Shown in pieces: positions 1-10,225 of a DNA stretch of 64,000 bases. The first letter of the stretch is position 1; every line of letters starts with the position of its first letter. The position numbers and the translations under genes were made by a program. The notes below the pieces were generated by a model. The model was not told where the DNA came from. It saw only the letters and a list, made by a program, of their open reading frames with translations, and made no database searches. The stretch is from Platynereis dumerilii (taxonomy: Eukaryota; Annelida; Polychaeta; Phyllodocida; Nereididae). The stretch is taken from contig JAPTHN010000004.1 in NCBI GenBank assembly GCA_026936325.1, forward strand, positions 14,687,939 through 14,751,938, written 5' to 3'.

Positions 1-99
1 ACCCTTTTTACGACAAATTGGATTTTACCCGACAAAGTTCCAATGAGGATTCCAGTACAGGACAAAAAAGCGATGCCGGGGATAGCGGAGTTGTCATGA
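1..99 (+). CDS. possible 3'-terminal exon of a gene entering from the left (partial)
   Basis: Frame 1 is open from the first base to a TGA at 97-99, giving 32 residues that begin TLFTTNWILPDKVPMR and end AELS. The composition (Pro, Lys, Asp and Arg spread evenly, no low complexity) looks like coding sequence, and the AT-rich DNA after the stop looks like a 3' UTR, with AATAAA-type signals near 255 and 611. I do not recognise the protein. A 32-codon open stretch can arise by chance, so this is tentative. Confidence 0.3.
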   Translation, partial: TLFTTNWILPDKVPMRIPVQDKKAMPGIAELS

Positions 100-673
100 C
101 AACAGAACTATAATTTACATATATTTTTAATACTATATATGAAAGACTGTTTATAATATGTTATCCGGTGAAATGACATTTTAAATATATATATATATAC
201 ATGTAGGCCTATGTATATTATTGAGATTTCTCAAACCTATTTTTTTACCAAAAATAATAAATGTACCTAGACAAAAACAAGAATTGCAAGATGAAAGCTT
301 GTGTTTTGGTGGTTGTTCTGATGTCTTAATTGTTAGTGTGATGTTTTTCATAGTTTTGAGTCACGAATGACTCAGTCTGAGTACTAAAAATTGCCATGAT
401 ACTAAAATTCTTCAGACAACTTCTAGCTGATACATTAGTAGAGGATTTTCACCAATAACTAGAAGGCAAATTGCAATTTGCATATCTGGACGCTGATAAT
501 TGACCTGAACATTGTAACATAATATTGGTCTGGTAGTCTGGTTGGCTGAATTATAATAGCAGTAGTCAGAAGTTATCAGGGCATAATGGCCAAAGGGCCT
601 TAAGAGAGAGAAATAAATGTATTGCTACATAGCGATGCATGAAGTTTTTTGATTGTGTGTGATGGAGTTGTGT
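100..673. other. AT-rich non-coding flank upstream of the LTR element
   Basis: There is no convincing gene. The stretch holds a short TA microsatellite near 187-199 and two AATAAA hexamers (about 255 and 611). It may be the 3' UTR or downstream flank of the possible exon at 1-99. The last four bases, GTGT at 670-673, are the left target-site copy of the LTR element. Confidence 0.5.
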
Positions 674-1599
674 TGTAAGAGGGCCACGGGTCCTGAGTTA
701 GTTTTACAGTTAATATTTTACTTAGCTTGTATTTGACAGTGGACACACTTCCAGATGAAGTTAACAGTTATGTGTAGTTTATTATTGTGGATGGCAATGG
801 CATGGCAACAGACAATGAGGCCTGGACTAATGATCAAGGTTACATAATGGGATCTGCCCAAGCTAAATGGATTCATTTGCAGGATTGATTAGTCTGGAGT
901 CCAGGTGGTCATTGTTACGTAAACTCAGGCTTGCTAAGTACAATTATGGGTTGGTTAATGAGAGAGTGTTAATGAAATGCATTCAGGCCTACATAACTGA
1001 AGGGAATTAGTGGGATCTAATCACAAATTCAATGACTGACAACTTCAGACAGGAGTCATTCATGTAACATCTCTCTGGTCATCAGGCCAGTTAGGTAACA
1101 TGCATTATTCCTCCTCTGGAACAAGTTCATTGTAAGTTCATAACTGCAGGCTGCACCTGCAGCTTATTAAGGCAGACACAATGGGTTAATTTAGCTGGAT
1201 CATTTTGATTATATAAGATGGGCTTGGGCTGGAGAATAATCGGAAATTCACTAATTGAGTAACTAATGAGTAAGCTGTAATGAGCAAGACATGTGAGCCT
1301 GGGTTTACTGAGGGGGGAAGCAGAAGTGGAGAGGACCTCCACTCTGGGATTGGTTGGCTCTGGATTGAGCTGACCTTGGATTGGTTTATGTTTCTGTTGT
1401 GGATTTTTATGTTAATGAGAAAGGTCAATAAAAGATGGGTAGATTGTCAAACCCAATCAGTTACTGACTGATCAGACTCTCACTACAGTCTCTATCAGGC
1501 ATTATTTTCTACAAGTTTAATTTCTACATTACAATTCTACAGAATATCCAACTGGATAGTGTATGTTAGTTTGCCATAGGACAGGAAGGGCAATCTACA
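674..1599 (+). repeat. 5' LTR
   Basis: This is a 926-bp direct repeat of 10226-11151 with an exact offset of 9552 and two mismatches (near 1043 and 1594). It begins TGTAAGAGGG and ends TCTACA. A TATATAAG box lies near 1210-1217 and an AATAAA signal at 1427-1432, which is consistent with U3, R and U5 in that order. Short ORFs inside it appear identically in both LTRs and are not genes. Confidence 0.97.
1209..1217 (+). promoter_or_regulatory. TATA box of the 5' LTR
   Basis: TTATATAAG lies about 215 bp upstream of the AATAAA at 1427-1432, the usual order for an LTR promoter followed by the R region. The 3' LTR has the same sequence near 10761. Transcription itself cannot be seen here. Confidence 0.55.
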
Positions 1600-1604
1600 T
1601 ATTT

Positions 1605-1621
1605 TGGTGAACCCCGACTTG
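1605..1621 (+). other. probable primer-binding site
   Basis: TGGTGAACCCCGACTTG begins with the TGG that pairs with a tRNA 3' CCA and sits five bases after the 5' LTR, the expected place for a minus-strand primer site. I could not name the tRNA from memory. Confidence 0.6.
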
Positions 1622-1654
1622 ATTCATCTTCCACAGCATTGTTGAGTAAGCAAC

Positions 1655-1846
1655 ATGGACAGCCGAGATCTTCTAACCGCAAGATTTGAAGAAATGACCA
1701 TGCTACAGAAAATCATCTTCTCTGAAGCCATCATCGAAGAACTTAAGAAGCTGGGCTACGAGGTCTCCTTGCCATCAGGACAGATCACAGTAGGACATCT
1801 GCGTTTCCTCGTCATGACATTGACCGCAGCGGTGATGCAATTGTAA
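1655..1846 (+). CDS. small leader ORF of the LTR element, function unknown
   Basis: This 63-codon frame starts MDSRDLLTARFEEM and lies between the primer-binding site and gag. It is predicted mainly helical with several charged residues. No family is recognised. It precedes a good splice-donor match (GTAAGT at 1950-1955), so it would sit in the leader shared by genomic and spliced RNAs. It may be a short leader protein or just an upstream ORF. Confidence 0.35.
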   Translation: MDSRDLLTARFEEMTMLQKIIFSEAIIEELKKLGYEVSLPSGQITVGHLRFLVMTLTAAVMQL

Positions 1847-2043
1847 GGGAAGAGATCCTGCACCAGCGTTCGTCTCCACTCTCCTGCACCACGTCCTGCA
1901 CGCTACGTGTCATCCAACCTCGAGATCCACATGAGCTCCACAACTCACAGTAAGTGAATTCAAGTTACTCGTTTATGAAACCAATATCGCCAAGGGGAAG
2001 CAGGCACTGAATAGGCATTTGACGTATCACTAACACTGTAATC

Positions 2044-3117
2044 ATGAATGTGGAACAACTCATGCAAGCTGATCACCAGCTCAGGCAGGAGCAGGTGAAG
2101 CACTTAACAGCACAGTCAAAGCAGTATGCTGAAACGGCCAGTAGAACTAAAGCTGAAGCTCAGGCCAAAAGAGTTGAAAAGTGCAATGGCTCATCCGAGC
2201 AGAAAATTCGCGAGTGGTTTAGGGACATAGAGTTAACCATTCCTTATGCTACCAGAACGGTGTATGTGGCAGCCTTGACGGCAGAAGGGCCACTTAGATT
2301 GGAACTGGAGAAGTTCCTTGCCACTCTAGCGAACCGTGAGCAGGCGACGTGGGCAGAGGTGAAGGCGCATCTCCAGAAAATGTTCTTGTCAACTCATGAA
2401 GCTGAGCGTCTTAGGGACGAATTGGAGAAAGTGGTGCGTCAGCCCTATGAAACGACCACGGCTTATGGGCGTAGATTCTCGCAATCAGCCGATCTCGCTT
2501 ACCCCTCGGCTGACAGAAATCAGGATCAGCAACGTATAATGTTGCGTTGGTACATGAGGGGATTGAAGGACGAGAAGTTGGTGTTGCGTTTGGTGCAGGA
2601 GAAGGGGCCCAAGGACTATCTCGAGGCAATCGAGGCGGTGCAAAAGTATGAGGGAGATTCGTACACGGTGTACAGGGCCATGAATGGAGCTGCTCCACCA
2701 GAGAGGCAGGAGGAGCCCATGGACATCTCAGCTGTGAGGGAAAGGGAAGCAGGGGACAGAGAGGACAGGTTGAGTGAGGTGGAACGCCAAATTAGTGGGC
2801 TCTCCAGAGAGTTCACTAGAATGATGGCCATAGACCGGGGGCCACGCAGGCCGGAGGCTTCCAGGGACAGCAGACCCCCGCGCTCCAGCCAGCCCAGGCA
2901 AGACCGGAGCCATCCACCCCGCAGGGGATCTGCGCGACCAGACAGACTGGACGAAGGACAACCTCTCTGCTTCCAGTGCAACCAACCAGGTCATTACCGA
3001 AGGGAATGCCCTCAGCGAAGGAGACAGACACAGGGCTACTCTTCAGGATCTCGCTCTCAGGGCTACAATTCGTCTTCCCGCTCCCAACGTCCTCGCAATG
3101 GGAGATCGGACCACTGA
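2044..3117 (+). CDS. gag: Gag polyprotein of the LTR element
   Basis: The frame encodes 357 residues. The N-terminal part is Gln- and Ala-rich and helical. The middle (about residues 50-220) has the helical capsid look of Ty3/Gypsy Gag. An Arg-, Ser- and Pro-rich basic region follows, and a single CCHC zinc knuckle, CFQCNQPGHYRREC, lies near residues 309-322. The tail is Ser-, Arg- and Gln-rich. The role is particle assembly and RNA packaging, with the knuckle as the nucleocapsid signature. The start is the first ATG of the frame after the leader. Pol follows in the same reading frame, an arrangement used by retroelements that reach pol by read-through. Confidence 0.93.
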   Translation: MNVEQLMQADHQLRQEQVKHLTAQSKQYAETASRTKAEAQAKRVEKCNGSSEQKIREWFRDIELTIPYATRTVYVAALTAEGPLRLELEKFLATLANREQATWAEVKAHLQKMFLSTHEAERLRDELEKVVRQPYETTTAYGRRFSQSADLAYPSADRNQDQQRIMLRWYMRGLKDEKLVLRLVQEKGPKDYLEAIEAVQKYEGDSYTVYRAMNGAAPPERQEEPMDISAVREREAGDREDRLSEVERQISGLSREFTRMMAIDRGPRRPEASRDSRPPRSSQPRQDRSHPPRRGSARPDRLDEGQPLCFQCNQPGHYRRECPQRRRQTQGYSSGSRSQGYNSSSRSQRPRNGRSDH

Positions 3118-3129
3118 GACATCAGCGCC

Positions 3130-6100
3130 GTGGCCACGATGGCCTTCGTGGATCTCAGGGCACATGATTATGATCTGCGAGGGCTCACTGACAGCGGCGC
3201 TGCGAAAAGTGCTCTTAGAAGCTCTGACTTTCTTAAAATTTGTGCCAAGCTGAAGAGACAGCCAATTGTAAAGCAAACGGCAGGGCTGACTGGTGTTACT
3301 GGGCACGAACTGAAAGTATGGGGGGAAACACAGATTGAATTAGACAATTTTGGGGCAATAGATGTAGTAGTAGTTGATGAATTGCCATATCAGTTCATAT
3401 TGGGCAGGGATGTGATGAAACGAGATGGCATCGTTTTAGATTACTCACGAGGTGAGATGACGTGGAAGGGCAGGGTGCTACCATTAGTCCCTGTGGAGGC
3501 TGGGAAGGTGCGTATGTGTGTGATGAATGGGAAGGGGGATGCTATCATGGATTGTGTGAGCAAGAACCAGGATGTGTTTTGCAGGAAGGGCCAGCAGTTG
3601 GGTCGACATCCAGAGATAGCTGTTCGTATTCACACCACAGGACCTCCAGTGCGGAGTAGGCCATACAGGGTGCCTTTCGCAAAACGCCAGGCTTTAAGCC
3701 AAAAGTTAGATGAATTATTAGAGCAGGGAGTGATCGAGCCTTCAAGTTCTCCCTGGGCCAGCCCAGTGGTATTAGTACAAAAACGTGATTCCACAGAATT
3801 ACCTAGGATGTGCATAGACTTCACTAAGTTGAACAAGGTCACTGTTAGGGATAATTATCCGGTGCCATTAATCCAGGATGTGCTGGATTCACTACAGGGG
3901 GCTAGGGTATTTTCAACTTTAGATTTAAAGAGTGGTTTTCATCAGTTGCCCATGGACCCGAGGGACATGGAAAAGACAGCATTTACTTGCTACAGGGGCC
4001 TGTTCCAGTTCCGAACCATGCCGATGGGCCTCTGCAACGCAACGGCGGTGTTCCAGAGGGCTATGGAGAAGGTCCTAAAGGGCCTCATTGGAGTGTGCAT
4101 AATGTGTTACGTGGATGACCTCGTGGTATTCAGCCCTGACGAGGACACACACGTCAAACATCTCCAAGAGGTCTTCAACAGGATGAGACAGTACAACCTG
4201 TCTCTTAACCCCAAGAAGTGCGTCTTCGGCCAGGAGGAGGTGAAACTGCTAGGCTATGTGGTCAGCGCTCGAGGACATCGCGCTGATCCAGACAAGGTCA
4301 GGGCCATCAAGGAAATGCCTCCACCGACGACAGTGAAGGGCATACGCAGGTTTTTGGGGATGAGTGGATATTATAGGTCCTGCATGCCTGACTACGCCAA
4401 GATATCGGAGCCATTGGTGCGTCTGACCAAGAAGAACGCTCGGTATGTCTGGACGAAGGAGATGCAGGACAGCTTCGCTCAACTGAAGGACCTGCTGGTT
4501 AGCGAACGAGTTATGGCTCATCCCCGCACTGACAGGCCATACATTCTTTACGTCGACGCATCGGCGACAGCCGTGGGCTCGGTGTTAGTGCAAAAGGAAG
4601 AGGGCACTGGGATCGAGAGGCCTATCTCGTACCTCTCGAAGTTGCTTTCTGGGACCCAGCGGAAGTGGGCGGCGATCGAGCGTGAGGCGTACGCTCTGAT
4701 AACCTCGCTCGTTTCCTTCCGGCCGTACCTCTACGGAAGTACCTTCGAAGTATACACCGACCACAAACCGCTCTGTTGTCTCTTCACAAAACAACTCAAC
4801 AACACCAAGATACAACGCTGGGCAATCCTGGTGGCAGAGTATGGATGCAAAGTGCAGTATCGTAAGGGGAAGAACAACATTAGGGCAGACATGCTGTCTC
4901 GGATCGAACCTGACGTCATGGCCACATACGATGACCTAGACTGGCATCCTGATGAGGTCAACCCCATAATCGAGGAGCCTGACCTGCAACCTCCTATCAT
5001 GCATGACGCACTGGACCTCGAGGAGCTCAAGCAAGCCCAGCGAGCCATGCCTCAATGGCAGGAGGCGGTGGATGAGGAGAGCCAGTATGAGATCGTTGGT
5101 GGGGTGCTATACTCGATACGAAGGCCACATGAGCATGCTCCAGATTATCCAAGGTTGGTCATACCAGATCAGTTCACCAAGCAGATTACCATGTGGGCCC
5201 ATGCTGAAGTCGGACACATGTCTCACTTAAAAACACTCAGGAAGGTGCAAGAGGCATATGTGTGGCCATCGATGCGGAAGCAAGTGAGAGACTTTCTGCG
5301 CACATGCCCTGAGTGTGCAGTGCATCACAAACGCAAGGTCCACACAGCCCTTGGAGAAATGCCCATTGCTAAAGGCCCAGGACAATTGGTATCAATGGAT
5401 CTGGTGGGGCCCTTGATGAGGTCTCCCCAGGGGAACACGTACATTCTGGTACTAATTGACCATGCCAGTGGTTTTGCAGATTGCTATCCTCTTCCCAGCA
5501 AGACGAATGAAGCAGTCTGGGCCAGATTGAGGCAGGAATACTTTCCCAGATTTGGCATTCCCAATTGCATAATTTCTGATCGAGGACTGGAGCTGAATGC
5601 CAGGGCCATGAGGGAATATCTGGAGGGCATAGGAGTGGAGCACAGACGAACGACTCCATACAATCCCCAGGCAAATGGCAAGGTGGAACGTTTTAACAGA
5701 ACCCTCAAGGCGATCCCGGCCAAGCTCATTAATAATCGTGTCACAGATTGGCAGGATCAGCTGGGAAATGCAGTTGCCTGCTACAATGCCTCCACCTCAG
5801 TTACAACTTCTCACACTCCATTCTTCCTGCAGTTTGGCAGACATCCCAGGCTGCCAATTCATAGAGCGCACAATGCCACGCAAGAAGGACCCTTGCTTGA
5901 GGGACGGCTGCAGGACTTCTATGATGCCATCAGGGAAACTAGGCATCTCACTGAGGCCTCCAGAAAGCACAACAGGGACAGGCTGGCCAGGAAACGAAAC
6001 GCCGAGGAACTGAAGGTGGGCGACTCGGTCACCATCCGTGCAGCAGAACCATTAACACTCACGAGTCAATGGGACCCAAGGTGGATTGTCACTCAGGTGA

Positions 6101-7035
6101 GGGGCAAGGTGACATGGGTCACTCATCAGCCCTCAGGCAAACAAAAGGTGCTCAACCGCAATAAGCTGCAGCTCGTCAGTCCTGACATGGCTTGGGAGGG
6201 CATCAGGCTCAGGCCAGTGCGCAAGATAAACAAGCAGAATGCCAGACCTTGGCAAAACCTGGGGGCTCGCCGGAACAGGGCACCCAATCTGCCACCCACC
6301 CCAACCGTAGGGAGAGAAGACCCAACTCCAGCACCTCAGCAACCTCGCAAGAGACGACGCAAGCAAGGGCCAGCCTCAGGCTCTGATGAAGGAGGTGCAG
6401 CAGCTGTAGGAGGAGAGAGAAATGAAGGAGGAGAGAGAAATGTAGGAGGAGAGAGAACTGAAGGAGGAGAGAGAAATGAAGGAGGAGAGAGAAATGAAGG
6501 AGGAGAGAGAAATGAAGGAGGAGAGAGAATTGTAGGAGGAGGGACCAATGTTGGGCAAAGACAAAAAGCTCGACAGCCGCAGTCCCAGGCAGCCAGCCAG
6601 GGACGGGGGGAGACCACGGAGAGCACTCGGGCAGTTGCAGGCTCGCCATCCCCCGAGGAGCCAATGGATGATGACCCGTCTCCCGACTGGACGCCGCAGG
6701 GGGCAGCACAAGGACGAAGACCAGATCAGGGACGAAGGCATGGGCGTCCAATTGCAACACCAGCTGAGGGACAGTCAACAGCTGCAGACTGGTCACCAGA
6801 GGGCGCCAACACAAGCCAGCCAGCTGCGCCAGACCCACCCCCCCAGATGGAAGTGGAGGAGGAGCCAGAGCCTATGGAGGAACAGCCGGCCAATGCCAAG
6901 CGACTTCTTCCCCCCACTGATGACGCCGAGGGCTCAGGCGCTGATCCATTACCTAAGAGGCAGCGTACATATCTGCCTCGCACAGCCAAGGACAATCATT
7001 CAGTCCTTGGTGCTCGATCCAGTGACTTCTACTAA
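3130..7035 (+). CDS. pol: Pol polyprotein: protease, RT, RNase H, integrase
   Basis: The frame encodes 1301 residues. The protease has DSGA at 21-24. Reverse transcriptase has the YVDD box near 327-330, preceded by the TLDLKSGFHQL and MPMGLCNA blocks. RNase H begins near LYVDASATAVGS (about 474). Integrase has an HHCC zinc finger (HAEVGHMSH through CPECAVHH) and a DD35E core with Asp near 756, Asp near 817 and Glu near 853. The order PR-RT-RH-IN is that of Ty3/Gypsy. Beyond the integrase, about 250 residues form an unusual Pro-, Gln-, Gly- and Arg-rich tail containing iterated GGERNE units. The drawn start is the first ATG; in the element it is probably made as a Gag-Pol fusion. Confidence 0.95.
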   Translation: MATMAFVDLRAHDYDLRGLTDSGAAKSALRSSDFLKICAKLKRQPIVKQTAGLTGVTGHELKVWGETQIELDNFGAIDVVVVDELPYQFILGRDVMKRDGIVLDYSRGEMTWKGRVLPLVPVEAGKVRMCVMNGKGDAIMDCVSKNQDVFCRKGQQLGRHPEIAVRIHTTGPPVRSRPYRVPFAKRQALSQKLDELLEQGVIEPSSSPWASPVVLVQKRDSTELPRMCIDFTKLNKVTVRDNYPVPLIQDVLDSLQGARVFSTLDLKSGFHQLPMDPRDMEKTAFTCYRGLFQFRTMPMGLCNATAVFQRAMEKVLKGLIGVCIMCYVDDLVVFSPDEDTHVKHLQEVFNRMRQYNLSLNPKKCVFGQEEVKLLGYVVSARGHRADPDKVRAIKEMPPPTTVKGIRRFLGMSGYYRSCMPDYAKISEPLVRLTKKNARYVWTKEMQDSFAQLKDLLVSERVMAHPRTDRPYILYVDASATAVGSVLVQKEEGTGIERPISYLSKLLSGTQRKWAAIEREAYALITSLVSFRPYLYGSTFEVYTDHKPLCCLFTKQLNNTKIQRWAILVAEYGCKVQYRKGKNNIRADMLSRIEPDVMATYDDLDWHPDEVNPIIEEPDLQPPIMHDALDLEELKQAQRAMPQWQEAVDEESQYEIVGGVLYSIRRPHEHAPDYPRLVIPDQFTKQITMWAHAEVGHMSHLKTLRKVQEAYVWPSMRKQVRDFLRTCPECAVHHKRKVHTALGEMPIAKGPGQLVSMDLVGPLMRSPQGNTYILVLIDHASGFADCYPLPSKTNEAVWARLRQEYFPRFGIPNCIISDRGLELNARAMREYLEGIGVEHRRTTPYNPQANGKVERFNRTLKAIPAKLINNRVTDWQDQLGNAVACYNASTSVTTSHTPFFLQFGRHPRLPIHRAHNATQEGPLLEGRLQDFYDAIRETRHLTEASRKHNRDRLARKRNAEELKVGDSVTIRAAEPLTLTSQWDPRWIVTQVRGKVTWVTHQPSGKQKVLNRNKLQLVSPDMAWEGIRLRPVRKINKQNARPWQNLGARRNRAPNLPPTPTVGREDPTPAPQQPRKRRRKQGPASGSDEGGAAAVGGERNEGGERNVGGERTEGGERNEGGERNEGGERNEGGERIVGGGTNVGQRQKARQPQSQAASQGRGETTESTRAVAGSPSPEEPMDDDPSPDWTPQGAAQGRRPDQGRRHGRPIATPAEGQSTAADWSPEGANTSQPAAPDPPPQMEVEEEPEPMEEQPANAKRLLPPTDDAEGSGADPLPKRQRTYLPRTAKDNHSVLGARSSDFY
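6406..6545 (+). repeat. 18-bp minisatellite inside pol (GGERNE units)
   Basis: About eight copies of an 18-bp unit close to GGAGGAGAGAGAAATGAA encode six-residue GGERNE, GGERNV or GGERTE repeats in the C-terminal tail of Pol. Because the unit is a multiple of three, copy number can change without loss of frame. The long shadow ORF on the opposite strand here is explained by this repeat. Confidence 0.85.
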
Positions 7036-7144
7036 GCCTAGGCTTGCTCTCCACACTAGCGGTTTCCTCATCTGACTGGTCTTCACTACATCATTCACTC
7101 ACTCACTCCAAGATCACTACAAACAAGCATCTCTAACAGGCTAC

Positions 7145-9031
7145 ATGAAAATGGACCTGCTTCACATGAGTTTGGCACTCGTGATCTGGCTGACGACCTG
7201 CTCGGGAGCACCAACACCTCAGTCTGCGGCAGAGCCCAACATGCAAGGAGGACCTGCCATACAAGCCGACCTTCTACCTGATGGCGTGATGGTCAGGGGC
7301 GGCGTGCCTCTCAAGACGGTGCGTGCGACGTGGGTGGTCCTCGTCACTCTACAGGTGACCAAGTATCCCGAGGGTCTACTGGAATACATCGCTCGAGTTC
7401 GACAGGCTGACAAGAAGATACACATATCTGGCAGCATCAAAAGAGACTGGCATTATCGTTTGGACAGAATCCAAGAAAGACATCCATTCAACATAGGCCA
7501 GGACACGCTGGGAGCTGTTTCCAACCCACTCCAAGATGTCAACAGTCCCAGCTCTCGTACCAAGAGGGGGCTCATCAATGTCGTGGGCGAGGCCATGAGC
7601 TTCCTCTTCGGCACTGCCACCACGAAAGAACTCGAGCAATATAAAGCAGCCATTCAACAACTGCAGCAGAGGACGGGCCAGCTAATGCACTCGAACCACC
7701 AGTTGCTGTCGATCGTGGACCAGACCGGCACTTATCTCAAGCGGACTCACAAGGTGCTGTACGACGTCGTGCATCACGCCAAGGAGATGGACGTGTACAT
7801 GAAGTCCTTGTCCACGCACGTCACACACCTCAGTCGGCGTGTCAGCACCATGGAAATCCGAATGGAGCTTGAGAGGCTGGTCACCGATGCTGAGCGCGTC
7901 TACGAAGTCTACAGGCAACAGGTGGAGCACTACAACAGGCAACGTGCAGCCCTGGAACGAGGACTTCTCACAGAGGACGTGCTGAGACCCAACCTTCTGC
8001 TGCAGATAATGGACCACACCGCCAAACAAGGTCAAGCCACGGTAAGTGATCTGCTTTGGGTCTATCGCTATGTCAGAATTGAGCCAGTAGTGGTCTCGGG
8101 GGAAACGTTAGTGTATAGACTAGCTTTGCCAGTTTTAAATACGCAGGCTTACCTGCTTTTCACCCTTCATAGTTTGCCGGTGCCAATTCCAAATTCGTCT
8201 ATGTCGGTAGAAATACAATTAGCCAGTAAGTACGGCGTCTCAACTAGCACTGGTCACGTGTTTCAGCCAAATTTTTGCTCGGGGGAGCGGCCACAAATCT
8301 GCCGTTCAGGCCCACTTTATAAGCCTAATGTGCAACAATGTGCCCGGGGTCTCATATTCAATCAAACGAACTTAATCAAGCAGTGCCACTTCAACCTGAT
8401 AAAAGGCCAAAATGAGACTGCAGTCAAACAAGTCACGTCTAACACCTACATGATATCCACCTGGGGCACCACCTTTAAACAACGTTGTCGGGGCCAATTA
8501 GAACAGGCTTCGTGGCTAGCCCCAGGAACCTATCAGGTTGAATGCAGGCCCGCTTGTGTTCTTGAGAGTGATAACTTTATCATTGAATGCATGCAAGAAT
8601 TTAACATGCACGAGGAAATTGACCTGCCCAAACTGCAAATACGTGGGCATTTCAATTTCAGCAACTCTCTGAAGGCCCCGGAGCTCTTAGCAACATTTCC
8701 AGCATTAGTGACAGCCCCGGCAGCTGTAGTCCCTTCCCTGAGCACGTCGGCTCTACTACAGGCAGCTATGATCTCAGATACTCATTGGCAAAAGTTCTCA
8801 AGACACACTCCAGTGCTCACTATCATAATAGCAGTAATATTGTTTCTGGCAATTGGAGGGGCACTGTTTTGTTATTATTATTTCTATAAGGGTTGGACAT
8901 GCCAGTGGAGGTGCTGTTCCAAGGTCAGAGCACCTGAGGAGTTGGCAGTAGCAACTCCCTCCCAGATTAGGTATATGGCACCCCTAGGTCAAGTTACGAC
9001 CTACACTTCTGATGAGCCCGCTGACGTTTAA
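7145..9031 (+). CDS. env: F-type envelope glycoprotein (baculovirus F / errantivirus Env-like)
   Basis: The frame encodes 628 residues. A hydrophobic signal peptide covers about residues 4-20. A furin-type site, RTKR at 138-141, is followed at once by GLINVVGEAMSFLFGTAT, the fusion-peptide pattern shared by baculovirus F proteins and insect errantivirus Env. A heptad-like helical stretch follows (about 160-230). A Cys-rich ectodomain comes next. One membrane span (about 557-581, rich in Ile, Leu and Tyr) leads to a cytoplasmic tail of about 47 residues. The expected role is membrane fusion by a class I-like F protein. A pyrimidine-rich acceptor with AG at 7138-7139 lies just upstream of the ATG, matching the spliced env RNA known for errantiviruses. 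Confidence 0.9.
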   Translation: MKMDLLHMSLALVIWLTTCSGAPTPQSAAEPNMQGGPAIQADLLPDGVMVRGGVPLKTVRATWVVLVTLQVTKYPEGLLEYIARVRQADKKIHISGSIKRDWHYRLDRIQERHPFNIGQDTLGAVSNPLQDVNSPSSRTKRGLINVVGEAMSFLFGTATTKELEQYKAAIQQLQQRTGQLMHSNHQLLSIVDQTGTYLKRTHKVLYDVVHHAKEMDVYMKSLSTHVTHLSRRVSTMEIRMELERLVTDAERVYEVYRQQVEHYNRQRAALERGLLTEDVLRPNLLLQIMDHTAKQGQATVSDLLWVYRYVRIEPVVVSGETLVYRLALPVLNTQAYLLFTLHSLPVPIPNSSMSVEIQLASKYGVSTSTGHVFQPNFCSGERPQICRSGPLYKPNVQQCARGLIFNQTNLIKQCHFNLIKGQNETAVKQVTSNTYMISTWGTTFKQRCRGQLEQASWLAPGTYQVECRPACVLESDNFIIECMQEFNMHEEIDLPKLQIRGHFNFSNSLKAPELLATFPALVTAPAAVVPSLSTSALLQAAMISDTHWQKFSRHTPVLTIIIAVILFLAIGGALFCYYYFYKGWTCQWRCCSKVRAPEELAVATPSQIRYMAPLGQVTTYTSDEPADV

Positions 9032-10225
9032 TGATCAGGACCTCAGCAAGTTAGCCTCCTTCTTGATGGTTCACTGGGGACTGAGGGTCACTGTGGGGTT
9101 TGTGATTTCTAATTGGGGACGCTCAGGGAGGTCATAGGGTTCCATATGTGTCACTCTCTCCTCAGACCATTCAGAGGGCTTGGGAAGTACATGGGCTAAT
9201 GGCAAAGTTTAGATGATGTCGTGGGTAGCTTAAATTCCTGTTGTCAAATAGCTATTGTTGTTCTAAAGTTTAAGTAACCATTTAAGGTCATTGTATAACG
9301 ACGTAAGTTATATAGAATACACGAGGTGTACTATTTCACGAATTCACTTTTAAGAATTGCGTAGGATGCAGTAAAAGTAACGTTTATTGCTTGAACATTA
9401 ATGTAAACAGTGTCCAATTTACTCAAAGGGGAGTTCTCCATTCGTCCTCCGAGTCACTCAGGGCCTATTCAGACGCCAAGCAGATTGCTGCCGTTGGCAG
9501 GCCAGGACTAGGAGACTCCCACCTTGTCCATATCATGAACAATTAACTGCCGTGCCTATTCTTCTCCATATTTCAGCTAACAACCAAACCTCAACCTTGC
9601 TTCTTGGGATGAATCGTACACGCATAAGGAGTCAGATACGTACATGGAGTCAGATGCGCACCCACATGGAGTCGGACCTACTTGGACCTTCGTGCTCTCG
9701 AAAAATCTCGAGGGCACACAATAGATTCATCTCAACATCACATAACGAACTCTAATTTACAATTTACTAAAGAATGAACTCTAGTCACAAAATAACATTA
9801 CATATTGCTGAACATCGATCAATTTTGATGGACATTAACTTACTGAAAACCAATATTGGAAAATGGCACGCAGATTAATTGTTCTTCAAATCATCTCATA
9901 TCATTTCATTGTAACTTTATATGTTGTCTATGGGGTTTATTACAAAAGGGTAAAAAAAATTTGAGAGTTGGGGGTAGGGATGGGTATAATTGAGGATATT
10001 TAGCCCTCTCTCTTGCCATTGCCATCAATCATATTTAGGATTCTCATGCATCATCATTTCACATTTTTAAATTATGAATTGTCTATAATCGGATCCAGTG
10101 GCTGCAAGTAAGTCGTATGAGGAAAACCTCAACAATTCAATATTATGCAGTCACTGCCCACATGTATGGTACTTAAGTAGATAAAACTCACTGTGTTCTT
10201 TTATCTAGAAAATTGTTGGGAGAAC
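9032..10225 (+). other. non-coding region between env and the 3' LTR
   Basis: About 1.2 kb follow env without a credible gene. A stretch near 9620-9680 repeats a GGAGTCAGA-type motif three times with spacing near 15-20 bp. A short purine run, GGGAGAA, just before 10226 is a weak candidate for the polypurine tract. Small ORFs here have no protein-like features. Confidence 0.6.

Noticed and set aside
1127-1428. Overlapping ORFs inside the LTRs (also at 10679-10980)
   Set aside because: They occur identically in both LTRs, have no protein features and overlap promoter and poly(A) signals.
6209-6838. 209-codon minus-strand ORF rich in Leu, Ser and Phe
   Set aside because: It is the shadow of the GGERNE-coding minisatellite and flanking pol sequence.
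9552-9755. 67-codon ORF between env and the 3' LTR
   Set aside because: Short, repeat-derived (GGAGTCAGA motif) and without recognisable features.
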